A stretch of DNA of 64,000 nt from Adineta steineri. Taxonomy: Eukaryota; Rotifera; Eurotatoria; Adinetida; Adinetidae. This document shows positions 53,355 to 64,000 of this stretch, one piece after another. Position numbers and translations under genes: made by a program. Within the stretch, counting starts at the first letter, position 1; every line of letters begins with the position of its first letter. Where the stretch lies: NCBI GenBank assembly GCA_905250115.1, contig CAJNOI010000082.1:81789-145788 (forward strand), given 5' to 3'. The notes beneath the pieces are model-generated. The model worked only from the letters and a program-made list of their open reading frames with translations. It was not told the DNA's origin and did no database searches.

Positions 53355-56300
53355 TCATAGTAAACTGCAACATCTTCGAACTTTATAGTCAATTTTGAGC
53401 GATTGTTTATCAAATACCTTGTGAAGCTTATCTACCAAATTGTGCTGAGTAAATGGTATTTCGACAACCACTTGTTCTTCATAAACTAGTAATGTATTTC
53501 CGACGACGGTAACAGCATTTTGAGTGACAAGAAATGCACCAACAACGGCAGGTAGCCATCTCGGGTCAGCGGTATCCATATAAACTTTCAAGAGTCTCTG
53601 TGCTGAAATCAAATTTGTCTCAAAACACCTCTTAAAGGGTCCTGCAGCATCCACAACTACGTCTTTTTTGTCACAAAACACTGCTATTGCAGAGAGCAAA
53701 CTAAGAAAACCTTGCGACTCATCTCTGGTGTTGATTCTACTCATCTCCCATACATCAACCAGTATGGTCATAACTTGACTGATCACCTCACTTGTTGCTA
53801 ATTTCTCAGCCATTGCACCGAGAGTGTAGCATGCGCTATTTCTGAGATAGGAGTCCCCGTCTCTAAGTGCACAGAGAAGTTCACAGATCACCTCACTCGT
53901 TGCCGCTTTTTCGCCTATTGCACCAAGAGTGTCGCATGCGCTATTTCTGAGATCGGAGTTCTGATCTTTAAGTGCACTCAGAAGTTCACTAATCTCCTCA
54001 CTCGATACTGCTTTTTGATCCATCTTACGGAGAACATCACATGCACTAATTTTGACATCGGAGTCCTTCTCTTTAAGTGCAACGAGAAGTGTACTGATCG
54101 TCGCCTTCGATGTTGCGTTTTCGCTCATCGCACGCAGAGCATCACATACACTACGTCTGACATAGTAGTCCCCGTCTTTAAATACACTAAGAAGTTCACT
54201 GATCACTTCATTCAATGCTGCTTTTTCACCCATCGCACCAAGAGCCTTACATGCACTACATATGACATACGAGTCTTCGTCTTTAAGTGCACTGAGAAGT
54301 CCATTGATCACCTCAATCGATGCAGCTTTTTTACACATCGCACGGAGAGCCTTACATGCACTATTTCTGACGTCGGAGTTCGCGTCTTTAAGTGCGCTTA
54401 GAAGTTCACTGATCACCTCAGTCGATGCTGCTTTTTCACTTATCGCACAGAGAGCATCACACGCACTACTTCTGAAATAGAATTCCTCGTCTTTACGTGC
54501 ACCGAGAAGTCCACTGATCACCTCACTCGTTGCTACTTTTTCACCCATTGCACGGAGAGCATCACATGCACTGCTTCTGACGTCAGAGTTCTCGTCTTTA
54601 AGTGCGCCGAGAAGTTCACTGATTACCTCACTCGTTGCTGCCTTTTCACCCATCGCACAGAGAGCATCACATGCACTACTTCTGACGTCGGAGTTGTCGT
54701 GTTTAAGTGCGCCGATAAGTCCATTCATCACTTCACTCGATGCTGGTTCTTCACCCATCTCACGGAGAACATCAAATGCACTAATTCTGACATAGAAGTT
54801 CTCGTCTTTAAATGCACCGAGAAGTCCACGGATGATCTCAGTGGTTGGTGCTTTTGTGCCCATCGCACGGAGAGCCTCACATGCACTACATCTGATATGG
54901 TAGTCGGAATGTTTCAGTCTGAGGAGAACTTTATCGATCAATGCCGGCATAGGATTGCTGATTTGTATGTTGGATATGAATGATAGCATCTCAGTGATAT
55001 TGGTTGTTTGTTCGTTTTTTAATAATTTGAGCAATGTTGTTTGAATCGGTGGTTGGTTTAAGATTGTAGTACATAATCGAAATGTTCGAAGTAAAGCTTG
55101 GCGTAAGATATCTTGTTTTATCCTGAAAGCTCGTTCGATCCATCGTATAATAGAATGCATCAGTCGATCATAACAAGCAAAAGTTTGATTAACATCTGCT
55201 TGGTCAAAACATGAAATTACGAAGTCCATGTGACGTATACCAACTAAATCCAAAGGTTTACCAATAGCCGCATTCCAGAATATATCGATGCTTTTGTTGT
55301 CACGACTCTCATGTAGTAAGCCGGACGTAAACATAAAGACTAATCGAAACCATTGGTTGTACTTTTGATGTTTAATGAATTCAATTCCTTTTTTATTGTG
55401 GTTATGTCGAAGAGCATCGACTAAGTAACCAGCTGCAAAATATTCTTGAAAGCTAAGATGTACGAAATGATGGTCTCTGACTACTTCGATTCGTGTTCCA
55501 ACGCCAGATTGAGTGAATGATTTGAGTATTCCAATGTTAAGTAAATTTTTATGCTCATCTAAGTAGCAATTAGTCTCTTTCTCGGCTTCTTCTAGTAATT
55601 TTGGATCTAGAAGAATAGTGTTATTTTCCATCGCGTGAAAAGCTAGACTTTCTAAGAATGCCAGTTCATTCCTGCAGTTTTCATAAACACACTTTTTAGA
55701 CATTAAATTAATCTTTTCGATTGGAGTTCCTTGTTGCTTCTCTAAATAACGACGACAAATCCATTCAATTAAGTTATCGTACAGTGTTGTCATCGTCATT
55801 CTTTTTGTTGTTGACCAGTTTGTATTACTCCAAACACTGCAAATGAGTTCTAGATTGATGGGAATGTGTGCAATACCCCAAATTCTAGGATTCCGTTTGA
55901 GAAAGCTTAGTACTCCGTTATGTTCTGTGTATGAATAGTGTGACCCATTTTCTACTTCACCAAAAAATTGGTTGATATAGTTGGGAATGTTTTCATCGGT
56001 GAAACCTGTAATTTCCATATGCATAGGATACGACAAACTGTTCATGTATGGACGAGATGTAATGATGTGATGCGGAGCCTTACACAACTGTTCAAGTAAA
56101 CGTTGTAAATGTGCAGGTATATTTTGCACTATTTCATCGTAACCATCCAGCAGCCATAGAATGCGGCTTTTATTAAACTGTTGTTGCAAAAAACTTTTAT
56201 CTTTTTCTGATAAAGAGGGACAAGAGAAATATTCTTTTTCCACAATGTCAATTAGTGAATAAGTGATGCCAGGTGGATAGTGATTTGCTGTTAGAGAACG

Positions 56301-58344
56301 TAAGGGAAGAAGGATAACTAATTCATATTCAGACCAAATTATTCCTGTTGCCCATTGATAAGCGACATATCGACAAAATGTTGATTTTCCAATTCCTGCT
56401 CGACCAAACACGAGCATCTTTCTATTTTGATCTTTGCATGTTTTAAAAAGATCCTTAACATCGATTGGAGTCTTGGTGCTATAAATCTGTTCAAATGTAT
56501 TCATGATTGCATTGCTGTTTTGAATATTGTGAAGCTTCTTTTCTTTTTCGTGTTGTTCTTTGGTTTCTACTATAGCTAGATTTATGTAACTTTGGTCGAT
56601 CGGATAAGATATGGACGGATTTATGAAACGTTCGATACGACTATTGGATATATAGTTGTATTTAATCATCTCGAATAGATAAGATGGTTGATCGATTGAT
56701 TGAGATGCTGGATATTTTGATACATGAGGATGCTCATTGATCGTATCAATGAGCTCTATTGCTTTCAATTGAACATTTGAGTCTGAGGTAGGATGCATGT
56801 CGATGCATTTGACATTTTCAGTTACTGATTTCAACCAGCCAGAAGTCTTTCCGAGTTGTGTTTCATTGAGTATACATGGAATAATTGGCTTGTGTCGTTT
56901 GTGCGCATATTCTAATTCTAGTTTACAAGTCCGAGATATTTCATAGTCCGATGTCAGAAAACAACAAACGATGGCAGCATTTTCTACTCCCACAGCCAAG
57001 CTAAACGGCAGAGCAGTAAGAAGAAAGAATACACACCGACAATATGATTCGAAGTGCATACCTTTCATACATATTATCTTCTTTCATATCTCCTCGTTCA
57101 TCGAACCAAACCGATACATGGTTCTTTCGTAGAATATCGTGGATTTCGGTTACAATTTCTCGAGCTTTTGAATGGTACGATAACATGACATGTTGTCCAG
57201 CAGGAATCGCAGTACTGAATAGTTAAACAATAAAACAATAGAAGTAAAATATTAAACCTGTTCTTACGGGCAAAAAATCAGACATAGAATACTGAGAATG
57301 TAGATTAGCTTTACTGAACAATCAAATTATTGCTAGTTTAGAACCAGTAAGTATGCTTCGGTATAACAACTGTCTTACTACTTTGTGGCATTCTCTAGTC
57401 GAGCTTTCTGTCAACTTGTGGTTTTCGATGTCAATGTATGAGACATAGTGCATCTATATTGCAAGTTGCAGGCAACAATGTTCGAAGAACTCCATTACTT
57501 ACAAGCAGCTTTTCCCTCTTTGTAGGTGAGAAGACTGATTTTCTCCTCATCCTCGGCATCACTGAGACTTGATGTATACAAGATAAAGTCATAGACTACG
57601 ATATTTAATGATTCTGATCACTAGCGCAAGAATGAGTTAGAGTGGCAGCGTTTTTACATGAACTTACCGTTCTTCAAAACAAGCAATGCGGAGCCCATCC
57701 TTGATCTCCAGTGGTTGGCACTTGAGATACACACGAGTTCCAGGCATGAGAATGACTTCTTTCTCCAGTGGAAAAGCTGAGTATTTGGAAACATCTTTGC
57801 CATGTAGTGTCTCAATCGCAAATACAGTTCCTCTCCCGGCGTCTTTATTTATATAGCACTGAATGACATTGAGATCTGTCGAACAGGAATTCACAGTCCA
57901 CCATGTGTACTCAAAATCTTCAAAGAAAACGCTGCTAATATCTTTGGCAACACCTCGCCACACCGTAGTCGCTAGTGACGGTAATTTTCCCAAAGCTGTA
58001 ATGAATAGTTTCAAGAAACCTAACCACGGTTTCAAATCACCTCCATCTTCAGCTCGCAGTTTGTGGTTGAGTCTAGAATGAAACGGAGTTGGCATTGTGT
58101 AGAGATATATAGTCGCTGATTCGTCTAGCGTAAGTTCAGTGTTCTTTTTGCATTCTACTTTAGCTATATTAACATATTCTTCAACTTTAGGAACATATAA
58201 TTGGATAGTTTGTACAGCTTCTTCTAATGTTGTAACGGGCAAATCTTGGTAACCATATATCGGACTGTAGTTCGTATCGTGTAACTGAGAGATCTCACGA
58301 TGCACAAAACCATTCTTCTGCGTCGACATTGTTTCTTGTGCCAT
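53355..58344 (-). CDS. ART-TIR-NACHT-HEAT multidomain protein (NLR-like)
   Basis: Exons 58344-57668, 57214-57062 and 57000-53355 join in phase (2 and 2) to 1491 residues. (1) Residues 1-226: ADP-ribosyltransferase of the R-S-E class, with Arg130 in TVWRGV, Ser153/Ser155 in VNSCST, and E194-x-E196 in LEKEVIL. (2) About 230-345: TIR domain, HVMLSYHSKAREIV, VSVWFDERGDM, AAIVCCFLTSDY and CKLELEYAHKRHKPIIPCIL; Glu305 aligns with the catalytic Glu of SARM1-type NADases. (3) From about 470: NACHT NTPase, Walker A GRAGIGKST (476-484), Walker B LLDGYDE (560-566), then ITSRPY and a FQEYFAAGYL winged-helix motif. (4) About 960-1350: eleven HEAT repeats of 35 residues, consensus DVRSSACDALRAMGEKAATS. NACHT proteins oligomerise on ligand sensing; ART and TIR both use NAD+. 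Likely an innate-immunity or cell-death sensor. The 453-nt intron joining ART to TIR is inferred from phase and sites. Confidence 0.88.
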
Positions 58345-58669
58345 ATAGCTACTGATTTCATAATATGAAAAGAGTCATTAAAAAATAAGACATGAGAGAT
58401 AGTTCTATTGCAGTATCTGATTCTATGTTTTATTCACCACAAAATTTGGCTGCACATTGACGTGGAATCAGTTAAATATCAGATACGTTCTTTATATTCA
58501 TTTTATAACGATTAGCTGTTATTTATTTATTATTCGTAACTCAATGTTACATCCTCAAAAGAGATTTCGTAATCTATACCATGAAACTAGGTTCTCAATC
58601 CCTTTCTTCAAGGTGAAGTCAAACTATGAAGGTGTTTCCTATCGTACTGAATGAACCGTTGGAAGCAAC

Positions 58670-58850
58670 CTTTGAAACCGCCTGCCAGGGATGTGTAAAC
58701 ATCCACAGGGTCTCACGGATGCATTGCACCTGTGAGAGGCGCCCCTGGGCTGCTGGTAGCCACCTTGTCTTGTTCTTAGGCTAGCCCCCTACTAACGGGA
58801 CGATATAAACCCTACTGGCTACAGAAAAGGATCAAAGAAAGTGCATAAAT
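58670..58850. ncRNA. Candidate structured RNA or retroelement leader, three-way junction
   Basis: A GC-rich island in AT-rich DNA. CCAG (58687) can pair with CTGG (58747), enclosing two hairpins: GGATGT/ACATCC with loop GTAA (58691-58706) and TCTCAC/GTGAGA (58713-58739). A third hairpin GGCT/AGCC (58750-58763) follows, then GGCTAGCC. This could be a self-cleaving or leader RNA of a non-LTR retroelement, a SINE fragment or another structured RNA; the class is not recognised. Confidence 0.4.
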
Positions 58851-59139
58851 GCAACCAAATTCTTTTTACTTTTTTTTTTGTACTTGTCTTGATCTTCACC
58901 CAACACCGAAAGGTAAGGGTAATAAAACTAACCTTTGAAAACATTTAAGTTTTTGGCATGGTAAAAGAGATCTGCGAGAGTCTGTCTATGGAGAAAAGAT
59001 AATTTTGACTTATTAAGAGCGTTACATTTCTCATTATTGTAGAAAAAAATGTTTTTCTCGGGACAGAGAAAACTAATCTCATAGAGTATTGTTTCTTTTT
59101 GAAAACAGGAAATACAGAATTAAAATACACTTTACTTTT

Positions 59140-59220
59140 CAGGGTGTAAGTGTGGGGGTGTTGGTGTGGGTACGTGTCGATGTAAATGTAACTAAAGAAA
59201 GGAAGATTCCACACCCACAG
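59140..59220. repeat. TGTGGG-type hairpin, copy 19
   Basis: TCAGGGTGTAAGTGTGGGGG and TTGGTGTGGGTACG face TTCCACACCCACAG. Confidence 0.8.
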
Positions 59221-60916
59221 CATCGCCCCAAACGCACACTGGTATTAATCGTGCGTCGACTCACCAGTAATTGTATTGACGAAGTATTTGAATACTGCAA
59301 AGTATGAGTAATCTAGAATGAAGACAATAAATTTGACCCTATCTTTATTCAATCGATAAGATATTGGTGATATTTCTATTCTTGTATTCATGGTTTGATT
59401 TCCTTCCTACTGTTTATTTGATCAGGAGACCAGTATATTTTTCACGAGCGTCGACTTTCATATGTACATATCTACAAATATATAATTGGTTCATTATGGT
59501 GTGAGTCGCAGATCATGGTATTAAGAAAATAGTGTAAAAGATATATTTTTCAACTCACTAATGACGAAACATTTGAAAAAACGAGGGATTTCTTTCATGT
59601 TTATCGCGATTAATTCTTCTAGAAATGAATGGATGGTGTTTGGCCTGTGCTTCTCTGTTTCTTATCAATGAAACGTATGTGTGCAACCTCGGTGATTTAC
59701 TTTTTACATACGACAACCGTTTCTTTTTTTTTGTTTTGCACTTTGCGGGAAGAAATTGCTGTTTGTTCTCTTACTATGACGCATAAAATATATTTTTCTT
59801 GATACTTCTTTCTTTTTTCTCTAGCAACAACCAACATAATGTAAATCCAAGAGTCACACCAAACGACTAATCTTTGAATTTTTCCAACAAAGTCAAAGGA
59901 GAAAAACAACGCGTTGAAGAAGAAGGAGAACGAGATAAACGTTTGATCTATATGGTCTAACATATATTTCAAGTAAAAAAGCACAAAACACAGTGTGTAG
60001 TCGTCATATGAATGAGAATATAAGAAAGCAAAAGATATTTGCCGTTCTGTTTGTCTCTCTTTACAACCTACTTTATTTTTTATATAATAGTAACAGAAGT
60101 AATAGAGTAAAAGAAAAAAAGCGATTCATATAACAATAGCAATTAGTTTTACAGACTCCATATTGTTTATTTTTCATGTTCCATTTTGGTACTGTGAGAT
60201 GTTAGTTAATTCCATAACCGAACACTAATCCATATAGAAAGAATGAAGACACATCACACACATTCAATACACAGAACAAAACAATATATATACCGCTGTC
60301 AACGCCTTCTCTCATGCATACACATATTCCAACACATCCTCTCTGACTCAGAACAACAAAATATGGAAGAAGAGCAAAAGACAAGTGAGAGGAGTGTGAG
60401 TCGAAACAAACAAACATGAGAGAGAAGAGAATGTATCATGTGCAAAGCATAAGACAGGTACGTTTATAACTATCATTCATTTCGTATATTTTCTACATTG
60501 GTTTTCGAATGAGATTTATAATTAAAATAAAAAAATAAAATTTTGTGAGAATAATTTAGTTGACAACGAAATGTGTAGTGAAAATATCAACTCTGACAAC
60601 AATGCGAGGGAATTTGCTTTTGATTATGGTTCACTTTCAGATGAAAGCAAATCTGTGAATAAATGTCATGCGATTAATGGTATTAATTTCACAATATAGA
60701 TGTGAAAGAACTGCTCGCGAATATCACCGATCTCGTCTAAAAAAATCAGAAATAAAGATTGTCAGTCTTTCATTGATATCATCACAGATCAAAGTAATTA
60801 TACTATCATGTTTTTCTATTATAATCTTATCATGAATGAATATCTATTGTTTATTTTAAAAGAAAACAAAAGAAAAATCACTATATTTACTCTACTTTTA
60901 ATACAGACTAATTGAG

Positions 60917-62840
60917 TTAATCACTTTTCTTTTCCAGTTCAAATTTCAATGTCTGTCTTTCTGTAGATATCATCTCGTCAAACAACATTTGAAGTAATTC
61001 CTCTATAATTAGATCATCTTCGACTTGTGATCTCTCGCCATTAATGATTAAAAATAATTCATAGGAATCGATCTCTTTGTCTTCCATATGCAATAATTCT
61101 AATGCATATTTAACAAGTTCTAACTTTGACATTTCTTTATTACATGGTAGAATCGTTGTTTGATTAGTATATGATATTACGCATTTGATTGTAGCCGTGG
61201 AAATCAATTGAAATTCAAATATATTGTCACCAGTACCGAAATCTTCAAGAAGAATATCTTCATCTATTTGAGATTCACTGCAATGTAAACAATAATAGCG
61301 CTTTCTTATTCGAAACAGGTGAAAAGCAGTTTCTAAAATTCGTTTAATACCTATCTTTGATGAACAATGTAATGTCAATGAATAATTATTATCTTCGATG
61401 TGAAAAATTGTAACCGTAGATGATAAATTAGTATCAATCAATTTGAAATGTATAGCTGGCATGAACAACTATAAAGGTGTATTGGCTGATGAGACAAAAT
61501 CATTTGCATAAAGAAGTGGTTGATTGCAATGATTGATATTGTTTTCTTTTATAATATCATCCATTGTTGCAGATATTCAAAATCATTGTTAGACAGCAGT
61601 ACTGCTCTCATCATTCTCATTAAACATTGAATGATTCGTTTGATTTCGGCTTGAAACAATACATGTTTCATTCTCTTTAATCAGGAGAAAATTTTGTGTT
61701 TTTAAATTCACAATATTTTCCTTGTGTTCAAATATTCTTTGTGTATCATTTGATGTTAAATATAAACTATTGTTATTGGTTGTTTCGATTTGTTGTATTA
61801 GTTGTTCGATAGTTGTAATATTATCTTTCAGAAAAAAATTTATTTCTTCTTTATTATCGTTTTTCAGAATATTAATCGAAATCAATACTTGAAAAAGAAT
61901 TGATTCATTATCGTTACATTGCTATGTCTCAACCTGCTTTCGATAATCAGATTTAATGAGTATTTGATCACCAGCTGACAAACAATAATATTCATGTTGA
62001 ATTCTGAAAAATATTGCTTATCCAATACATGTTCAATTATAATAGTTTTCAATGTATCAATAATCTGGCTAGTTATTCCAGTCAAGAGATTCATCATAAT
62101 AATTTGATCGAGAGTAACATCAGTCAATGTTGCGGCGAGTATTTCTGAAGATGAAATTAATTTATTTTTATCCATAATAATTTCTTTATCTGTATTCCAA
62201 AGCACACAAGGTGAATCAATTTGAGGTAAAACCAGTTTTTGTCAAATTTCGATTTCATCCAATTGTGTCATTGGATGAAATACAGTCGTTTTCTTTGTGT
62301 CTACATATTCATATGATTACTCAATATAACAATACAAACTGTCGATGCTCTCTATAAACTATCAAATTACTCAAATATCTTCACTATCAATAATAGATCA
62401 CTGCTTGTATGACGTACCTTGGTCTGACATTAATGTAGCTTCATATAGGATAGTATTATTGTCTTCTTCTTTCACATGAATGACCACTGGAAGAGATCCA
62501 TGCATTTAATACAGATCTCCTATAGTCTCATCATGAATAGATCGTCCAATTTCATCATAGAAATGATACTGATGATTAAATGATATTAATTCTAGATTAT
62601 AATTATTAACAAGATATTTCATAAGAGAACTTAAAGTGCAATTAGACGTAGTTGAATAGTCGAATTGTTGCTCTCCTAGATGAAATTGAGTCAAAATAAA
62701 TTTAATCTTTTCAATAATAAACAAATCTGTTGATAACGAAGATGATAATTGATTATTGTTATTAATAAAATCGAATAATATTTTATCAGAATCGACAATA
62801 GTAAAAATAGCAGAAAATATTTAGTTTGTCCTTGAGACTT
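60917..62840 (-). pseudogene. Decayed gene with several ubiquitin-like segments
   Basis: Minus-strand coding blocks follow one another with stops or frameshifts between them: 62840-62420 (TAA at 62506-62508 inside, then in-frame MHGSLPVVIHVKEED.. up to a donor), 62300-61882 (TGA at about 62240), 61885-61589, and 61560-60917 (TAG just before 61468). Segments such as ISINILKNDNKEEINFFLKD, AIHFKLIDTNLSSTVTIFHI and ATIKCVISYTNQTTILPCNK, each followed by an ELVKYALELL-like helix, have the beta-beta-alpha order of a ubiquitin/RBD fold. The length suggests a tandem Ub-like protein. With at least four disruptions it is most likely a pseudogene. The last block (183 codons) is intact and could still be a separate exon. 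Family uncertain. Confidence 0.55.
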
Positions 62841-63400
62841 TTTTGTCAAGTTCGTAAAAATCTCAACAATGTATACCACTTGAAGTTCAAATCTCACGCA
62901 CAAATTTCAAGGGAATGAATTGAAATCTCCAGTAAAATAGAAAACTTTATCAGTACAATCTTATGTTTATTTGATTTCTTTTTGTTCAACGAAAATATTT
63001 TTTCAGGGTGTGGGTGTGGGTGGATGAGGAGAGATTGTTCATATACACACCCACACCCACACCCAAAAACAAACATTAATATTGAATAACTAACATATAA
63101 ATAGGACAGAGCAAGTTGAGTGAATAGAAAGAGAGAGGATTAAAGAATGATACAATTGTTTTTTGTGATAAGTGAAAGAAATAGATTTTGACATGCGGCT
63201 GCTTTTATCTTTTATATGATGGAATTTGATATATCTGATTTTTGTTGTTGCATTCTTGTTTGATTATATAAAGATGTGTTTGTTTTTGTGTAGTTTATTA
63301 TATGAAAATAAAAAAATATATATGAGTCACTGCACATAAGCCACAACCTAAGTTGCTCAATTTTTGATATGTTATAGAGGAAGGTACTTGATGAATTTTG
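62841..63400. other. Intergenic, AT-rich, with hairpin copy 20
   Basis: No gene recognised; the hairpin is at 63005-63065. Confidence 0.4.
63005..63065. repeat. TGTGGG-type hairpin, copy 20
   Basis: CAGGGTGTGGGTGTGGGTGG pairs with CACACCCACACCCACACCC, one of the most perfect copies, loop about 22 bp. Confidence 0.9.
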
Positions 63401-64000
63401 ACGCAAGCCGATTTGAAAAATATTGATTCCTTCGGATTCTATAAAGGTTTTACGAAAATCCATAAAACTGCAAAAATTAAGGATTCGGGGTACAAATCGA
63501 TCGAGATTTCAAGAACGGCCAGGCCGATTGCGCTGAAATTTTGTACAAATATGTACCTTAGTAAGTTACATCTCATGTTAAAAATTTTGGCTCGAAATCT
63601 TAAGTCGTTGGGTTTCTAGAGACCCATCACTGTTTGAAAAACCAGTCGATTTTCTCCCATGCTACAGGTCCGTTTTGGGCCGGGGTTTCGCCGTTGGATA
63701 GTACATGGCCTAGGCTACAACCCATAAAAAAAATCAACTTGGGATCTCTAGAAACAGCTGAGAACGGAGGTCATCTTTCGGAGGGTTTTTGGCATAGTTC
63801 TTACTGGTATTTGATTTCGGCGATCAATTTTAATTTTTCTTTTATTGAAACCTACCTAACTTTTCATGGAGAACACGATAGTAATACTCATTTCTCTTGA
63901 TCAAAATACTTTTTTTCTCAACCCCCCCTCCCCCCTCTTAAATTGAACGTTAATTGAACATCACTTATAAAATAGTGTATTTTCTTCGAAAATTGTTTAT
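63401..64000 (+). repeat. GC-richer unclassified repeat-like segment at the window end
   Basis: From about 63400 composition changes, with AGAACGGCCAGGCCGATTGC, CCGTTTTGGGCCGGGGTTTC and a C-run CCCCCCCTCCCCCC at 63924. Two overlapping frames (63398-63619, 63634-63900) are not recognisable proteins. It looks like part of a transposable element running off the window. Confidence 0.4.

Larger units (their letters stand above)
58345..60916. other. Intergenic region with a GC-rich structured island and a hairpin
   Basis: No confident gene. It contains the structured GC island (58670-58850) and hairpin copy 19. At 60570-60698 a 42-codon frame (MCSENINSDNNAREFAF..) is too short to support. Confidence 0.45.

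Noticed and set aside
57001..57068. Start MKGMHFESYCRC.. for the NACHT-HEAT gene
   Set aside because: These residues are translated from a 61-nt intron with canonical donor and acceptor; removing it restores a continuous TIR domain.
57503..57534. A 32-nt mini-exon between ART and TIR
   Set aside because: It has AG and GTAAGT borders, but including it breaks the phase between the ART and TIR exons; direct joining keeps the frame.
1..64000. CRISPR arrays, operons, bacterial promoters, tRNA or rRNA genes
   Set aside because: Introns, eukaryotic families and spacing exclude a bacterial replicon; no cloverleaf or rRNA sequence was recognised. Tandem repeats found here lack regular unique spacers.

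Overview
The window looks like nuclear DNA of a bdelloid rotifer (Adineta/Rotaria type). It is AT-rich, with small genes on both strands and many short GT-AG introns (about 50-60 nt) whose phases can be checked by eye. It mixes metazoan families (G-alpha-q, ADP/ATP carrier, nuclear receptor, DnaJ, dual-specificity phosphatase, 7TM receptor) with genes of bacterial or fungal look (a P450-reductase fusion, a sedolisin, pentapeptide, kelch and FG-GAP proteins). It also carries about twenty copies of a TGTGGG-rich hairpin; as I recall, TGTGGG is the bdelloid telomere repeat. Species assignment is inference. Two assembly gaps occur (31790-31799 and 51232-51331).

Layout. 1-1218: 5' part of an LDLa-repeat secreted protein (minus). 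2161-3598: eight-exon G-alpha-q paralogue with destroyed GTPase motifs. 4227-5290: ADP/ATP-carrier-like protein. 5990-9097: CYP102/CYP505-like P450-reductase fusion with a 5'UTR intron (minus). 9584-11654: five-exon nuclear receptor whose stop lies inside a hairpin. 12250-13770: decayed Ty3/gypsy fragment. 14677-15505: DnaJ membrane protein. 16433-17612: phosphatase with an internal stop and a frameshifted secreted protein. 18606-21485: TM/FG-GAP gene split by repeats and an hAT insertion. 21803-22247: hAT-like element filled with a CAACTCC satellite. 22893-25007: secreted seven-kelch protein. 27744-29650: four-exon secreted EGF/cysteine-rich protein. 31607-31975: FG-GAP fragment. 33107-34279: membrane pentapeptide-repeat protein. 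37982-38986: intronless 7TM receptor. 41324-43231: sedolisin. 43916-46387: multi-exon single-pass membrane protein with a Tc1/mariner copy in one intron. 48837-50280: two-TM protein whose first 5' splice site lies in a hairpin arm. 53355-58344: three-exon gene for an ART-TIR-NACHT-HEAT protein. 60917-62840: pseudogene with ubiquitin-like segments.

Most striking points. (1) Phase-checked exons join an ADP-ribosyltransferase domain, a TIR domain, a NACHT NTPase and eleven 35-residue HEAT repeats into one 1491-residue protein, an NLR-like architecture with two NAD+-using domain types. (2) The hairpin family always reads G-rich arm then C-rich arm, often with TTGAGGGTGTGGG/CCCACACCCTCAA ends. These ends resemble 5' and 3' splice sites on both strands. 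In this window copies supply a splice donor, supply a stop codon, sit in introns and host an hAT insertion. The genes are not an operon; they appear independently transcribed, and the mix of foreign-looking genes, decaying copies and mobile DNA suggests a dynamic, possibly subtelomere-like region.
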